Source: Prevotella sp. CAG:485
GTDB lineage: Bacteria; Bacteroidota; Bacteroidia; Bacteroidales; Muribaculaceae
Length of the DNA: 19,429 bases
Assembly (NCBI GenBank): GCA_000437495.1
Contig: FR897850.1
Location: 1 to 19,429 of the forward strand
Reading direction: 5' to 3'
Below, one piece after another: positions 17,532 to 19,429 of the stretch (within the stretch, counting starts at the first letter, position 1; every line of letters starts with the position of its first letter). The position numbers and the translations under genes are program-made. The notes below the pieces were generated by a model that saw only the letters and a program-made list of their open reading frames with translations, made no database searches and had not been told where the DNA came from.

Positions 17532-19427
17532 TCAGGTGAGGCTGTATCCGCGGTTGTCAAGACCTATATAGCCTTCCTGACAGAGAAAAAGGAGAACCGG
17601 CGCCACTCTGCTTTTCACTGAGCTGAAGCGCTTTTCCAACTGCTGCAACGTGAGGGGGTAATCGGCCGCCGAAAGTAAATCGAGCAACGCTTCGGCCAGT
17701 TGCCGGTCTGAGATGGTTGATTTGCGCCGTTTCAGACAGACATCGCACGTGTTGCAGTCTTTCTCCTCCTCTTCGCCGAAATATTTGAGCATACGTCTTA
17801 CGCGGCACGAACCGTCGTTGAAGATATAGTCTGCCATGGCCTTGATTCTTGTCTCCATGGCTTCGCGGCGTTCCTCGTAAGCGGCTTTAGGAATGGTGAT
17901 ATAGCGAGGCTCCTCGCGCCTGCGGGGAAGAAGGACGTAAGGGGTGCGCCGCCGGGGGATGAAATGAATCACTTTCTTCTTCGACAGCTCTATAAGGGCT
18001 TCGAGCACGCTCTGCACACTCATGGCTCCTTTGCCGGCCAACAATTGTTCCGACACCATTACGAAGTCCACAAAAAGTCCGGGATAATTGCGCAAGAGGA
18101 CTTGCAGAATCTTGTCGGCATTGGACGAGAGGGGTATGTCGTAGAGCTCATGGCGTTCGCAAATCACCATGACGCGAGGCGCCGAATCCGTCTCCTCCAT
18201 AAAAGTAAGCCACTGTGCGGCAGTGAGTATGGCCAAGGCTGCTTTCACCTGCTTTTCCTGCATGCTGAAGGTGGCGCAGAATTTATCCAAATCAAAGGGA
18301 TAGAGGCGGTCTTCACCCTCACCAAGGGCAATATGCAGAAAATTGCACACCCTTTCGTAGATTTTCAGCACAATCTTCTTGTCGGGGAATGCCTCGGTGA
18401 GGCGCCTTTTCAGGGTTGCCTTATCGCGCTCCGACCTCAACAACACGGCGTAAGAGCGTTTTCCGTCTCTGCCGGCGCGTCCGGCTTCCTGATAATATTC
18501 TTCGAGGCTTGGCGGCGGGTCAGCGTGCATCACGAGTCTGACGTCGGGCTTGTCGATGCCCATGCCGAAGGCGTTCGTGGCCACCATTACCCTTCTCTCG
18601 CCGTTAATCCACCGGCGCTGCCGGTCATTCTTCTCCTCCGGCTCCAGACCGGCATGATAAAAGGTGGCGTTAATGCCGGAATTAACTAAGAAATCGGCCA
18701 GTTCATGGGTCTTGCGCCGCGACCGGGCGTAGATAATGGCGCTCCCTGTGGTGTTGTTCAGGATGTGGAGCATCTGCGACAGTTTCTCGGCCGCCGGACG
18801 AACCACATATTGCAGGTTGGCACGCGCGAAACTGCTTTTGAAGACCTGTGCGCCCGGACGGAAATCGAGGCGTGCCTGAATATCTTCGGCCACTTTGGCC
18901 GTGGCGGTGGCTGTCAGGGCCAGACAGGGCACATCGGGACGCAGCAGTTTGCGCAATTCGCCGATAAGCAGATACGGAGGACGGAAGTCATAGCCCCACT
19001 GCGAGATGCAATGCGCCTCATCCACCACAAGCAACGAGATGTTGAGGGTGCGCAGTTCGTTGCGAAACCGCTGCCATGTAAGTCGTTCGGGCGACACATA
19101 GAGGAATTTGCAGCGGTTGGCGGCCAAGCGTTCGCGGGCTTTGCGGGCTTCCGCCGAGGTCATTCCGGCATGTAGCGCCACAGCCGGAATACGGTGGCGG
19201 CGGAGAGCGTCGACCTGGTCGAGCATCAGCGAAATCAGCGGCGTAACCACCAATGTGGTGCCGGGGAGTATCATTCCGGGCACTTGGAAGGTGATGGACT
19301 TGCCGCCGCCTGTGGGCAGCAATCCCAATGTGTCATGACCGCTGAGTACGGAGTCGATTATCTCAGCCTGAAGGGGCCGAAACGAGGGATAATGCCAATA
19401 ATGCTGTAATACCTCTAAAGGCGTCAC
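17532..19427 (-). CDS. recQ: RecQ-family ATP-dependent DNA helicase
   Basis: RecQ unwinds DNA 3' to 5' during recombination and fork repair. The visible start is a GTG at 19427 giving MTPLEVLQHYWHYPSFRPLQ, a normal RecQ beginning (motif 0 FRPLQ), but only two bases precede it in the window, so a start further upstream cannot be excluded. Key parts are Walker A TGGGKS (39-44), DEAH (136-139) with the aromatic-rich loop SQWGYDFRP, LTATAT (171-176) and motif VI QEAGRAGRDG. Four zinc cysteines lie at 541, 558, 561 and 564, with the same spacing as E. coli RecQ, followed by about 67 residues and no HRDC domain. About 200 residues separate the helicase core and the zinc site, much more than in E. 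coli RecQ. It converges with the TPR gene. Confidence 0.93.
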   Translation of the reverse strand: MTPLEVLQHYWHYPSFRPLQAEIIDSVLSGHDTLGLLPTGGGKSITFQVPGMILPGTTLVVTPLISLMLDQVDALRRHRIPAVALHAGMTSAEARKARERLAANRCKFLYVSPERLTWQRFRNELRTLNISLLVVDEAHCISQWGYDFRPPYLLIGELRKLLRPDVPCLALTATATAKVAEDIQARLDFRPGAQVFKSSFARANLQYVVRPAAEKLSQMLHILNNTTGSAIIYARSRRKTHELADFLVNSGINATFYHAGLEPEEKNDRQRRWINGERRVMVATNAFGMGIDKPDVRLVMHADPPPSLEEYYQEAGRAGRDGKRSYAVLLRSERDKATLKRRLTEAFPDKKIVLKIYERVCNFLHIALGEGEDRLYPFDLDKFCATFSMQEKQVKAALAILTAAQWLTFMEETDSAPRVMVICERHELYDIPLSSNADKILQVLLRNYPGLFVDFVMVSEQLLAGKGAMSVQSVLEALIELSKKKVIHFIPRRRTPYVLLPRRREEPRYITIPKAAYEERREAMETRIKAMADYIFNDGSCRVRRMLKYFGEEEEKDCNTCDVCLKRRKSTISDRQLAEALLDLLSAADYPLTLQQLEKRFSSVKSRVAPVLLFLCQEGYIGLDNRGYSLT

Positions 19428-19429
19428 GA

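Overview
The window looks like a chromosomal segment from an anaerobic Bacteroidales bacterium, possibly a Muribaculaceae-like gut lineage; the rank below order is my inference. The reasons are the gene families present (DUF4293, DUF3108, a DcaP-like porin, a short archaeal/eukaryotic-type ProRS, a two-subunit methylmalonyl-CoA mutase, an orphan FtsE) and promoters matching the Bacteroidetes pattern (TTG or TTTG, about 20 bases, then TAnnTTTG). Start codons lack strong Shine-Dalgarno sequences, which also fits. Nearly all genes are on the minus strand; the one plus-strand gene that looks intact encodes a TPR protein.

Layout, left to right. Positions 1-370 are a decayed patch: a piece of an IS3-type orfA on the plus strand abuts the truncated 5' end of a minus-strand gene that still has a convincing promoter and a palindrome in its leader. 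A DUF3108 gene and a DcaP-like porin gene follow (521-2646, minus); the porin reading frame is broken by one extra base. A lone thioredoxin gene (2877-3176) comes next, then mutA-mutB (3451-7474), the two subunits of the B12-dependent methylmalonyl-CoA mutase of the succinate-to-propionate route, with its own promoter near 7581-7611.

From 14930 down to 7731 there is a tightly packed six-gene minus-strand set: DUF4293 membrane protein, proS, a dipeptidyl-peptidase IV-like S9 peptidase, a six-helix membrane protein of unknown function, miaA and ftsE. Gaps are 31 bases or less and the last three genes overlap, so one operon from a promoter near 15074-15104 is likely. A short tandem repeat of 24-base units lies just beyond ftsE. 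To the right, a plus-strand TPR protein gene and a minus-strand recQ gene converge with three bases between their stop codons; recQ starts two bases from the window edge.

Most of the window is housekeeping and fermentation metabolism. I did not find a convincing new multi-gene system. The most unusual signals are the promoter-bearing truncated gene beside the IS remnant, a CxCxCxC cluster in the linker of MutA, the 24-base tandem repeat that keeps an open frame, a coding-like tail after thioredoxin, and the uncharacterised membrane protein inside the proS-miaA-ftsE operon.
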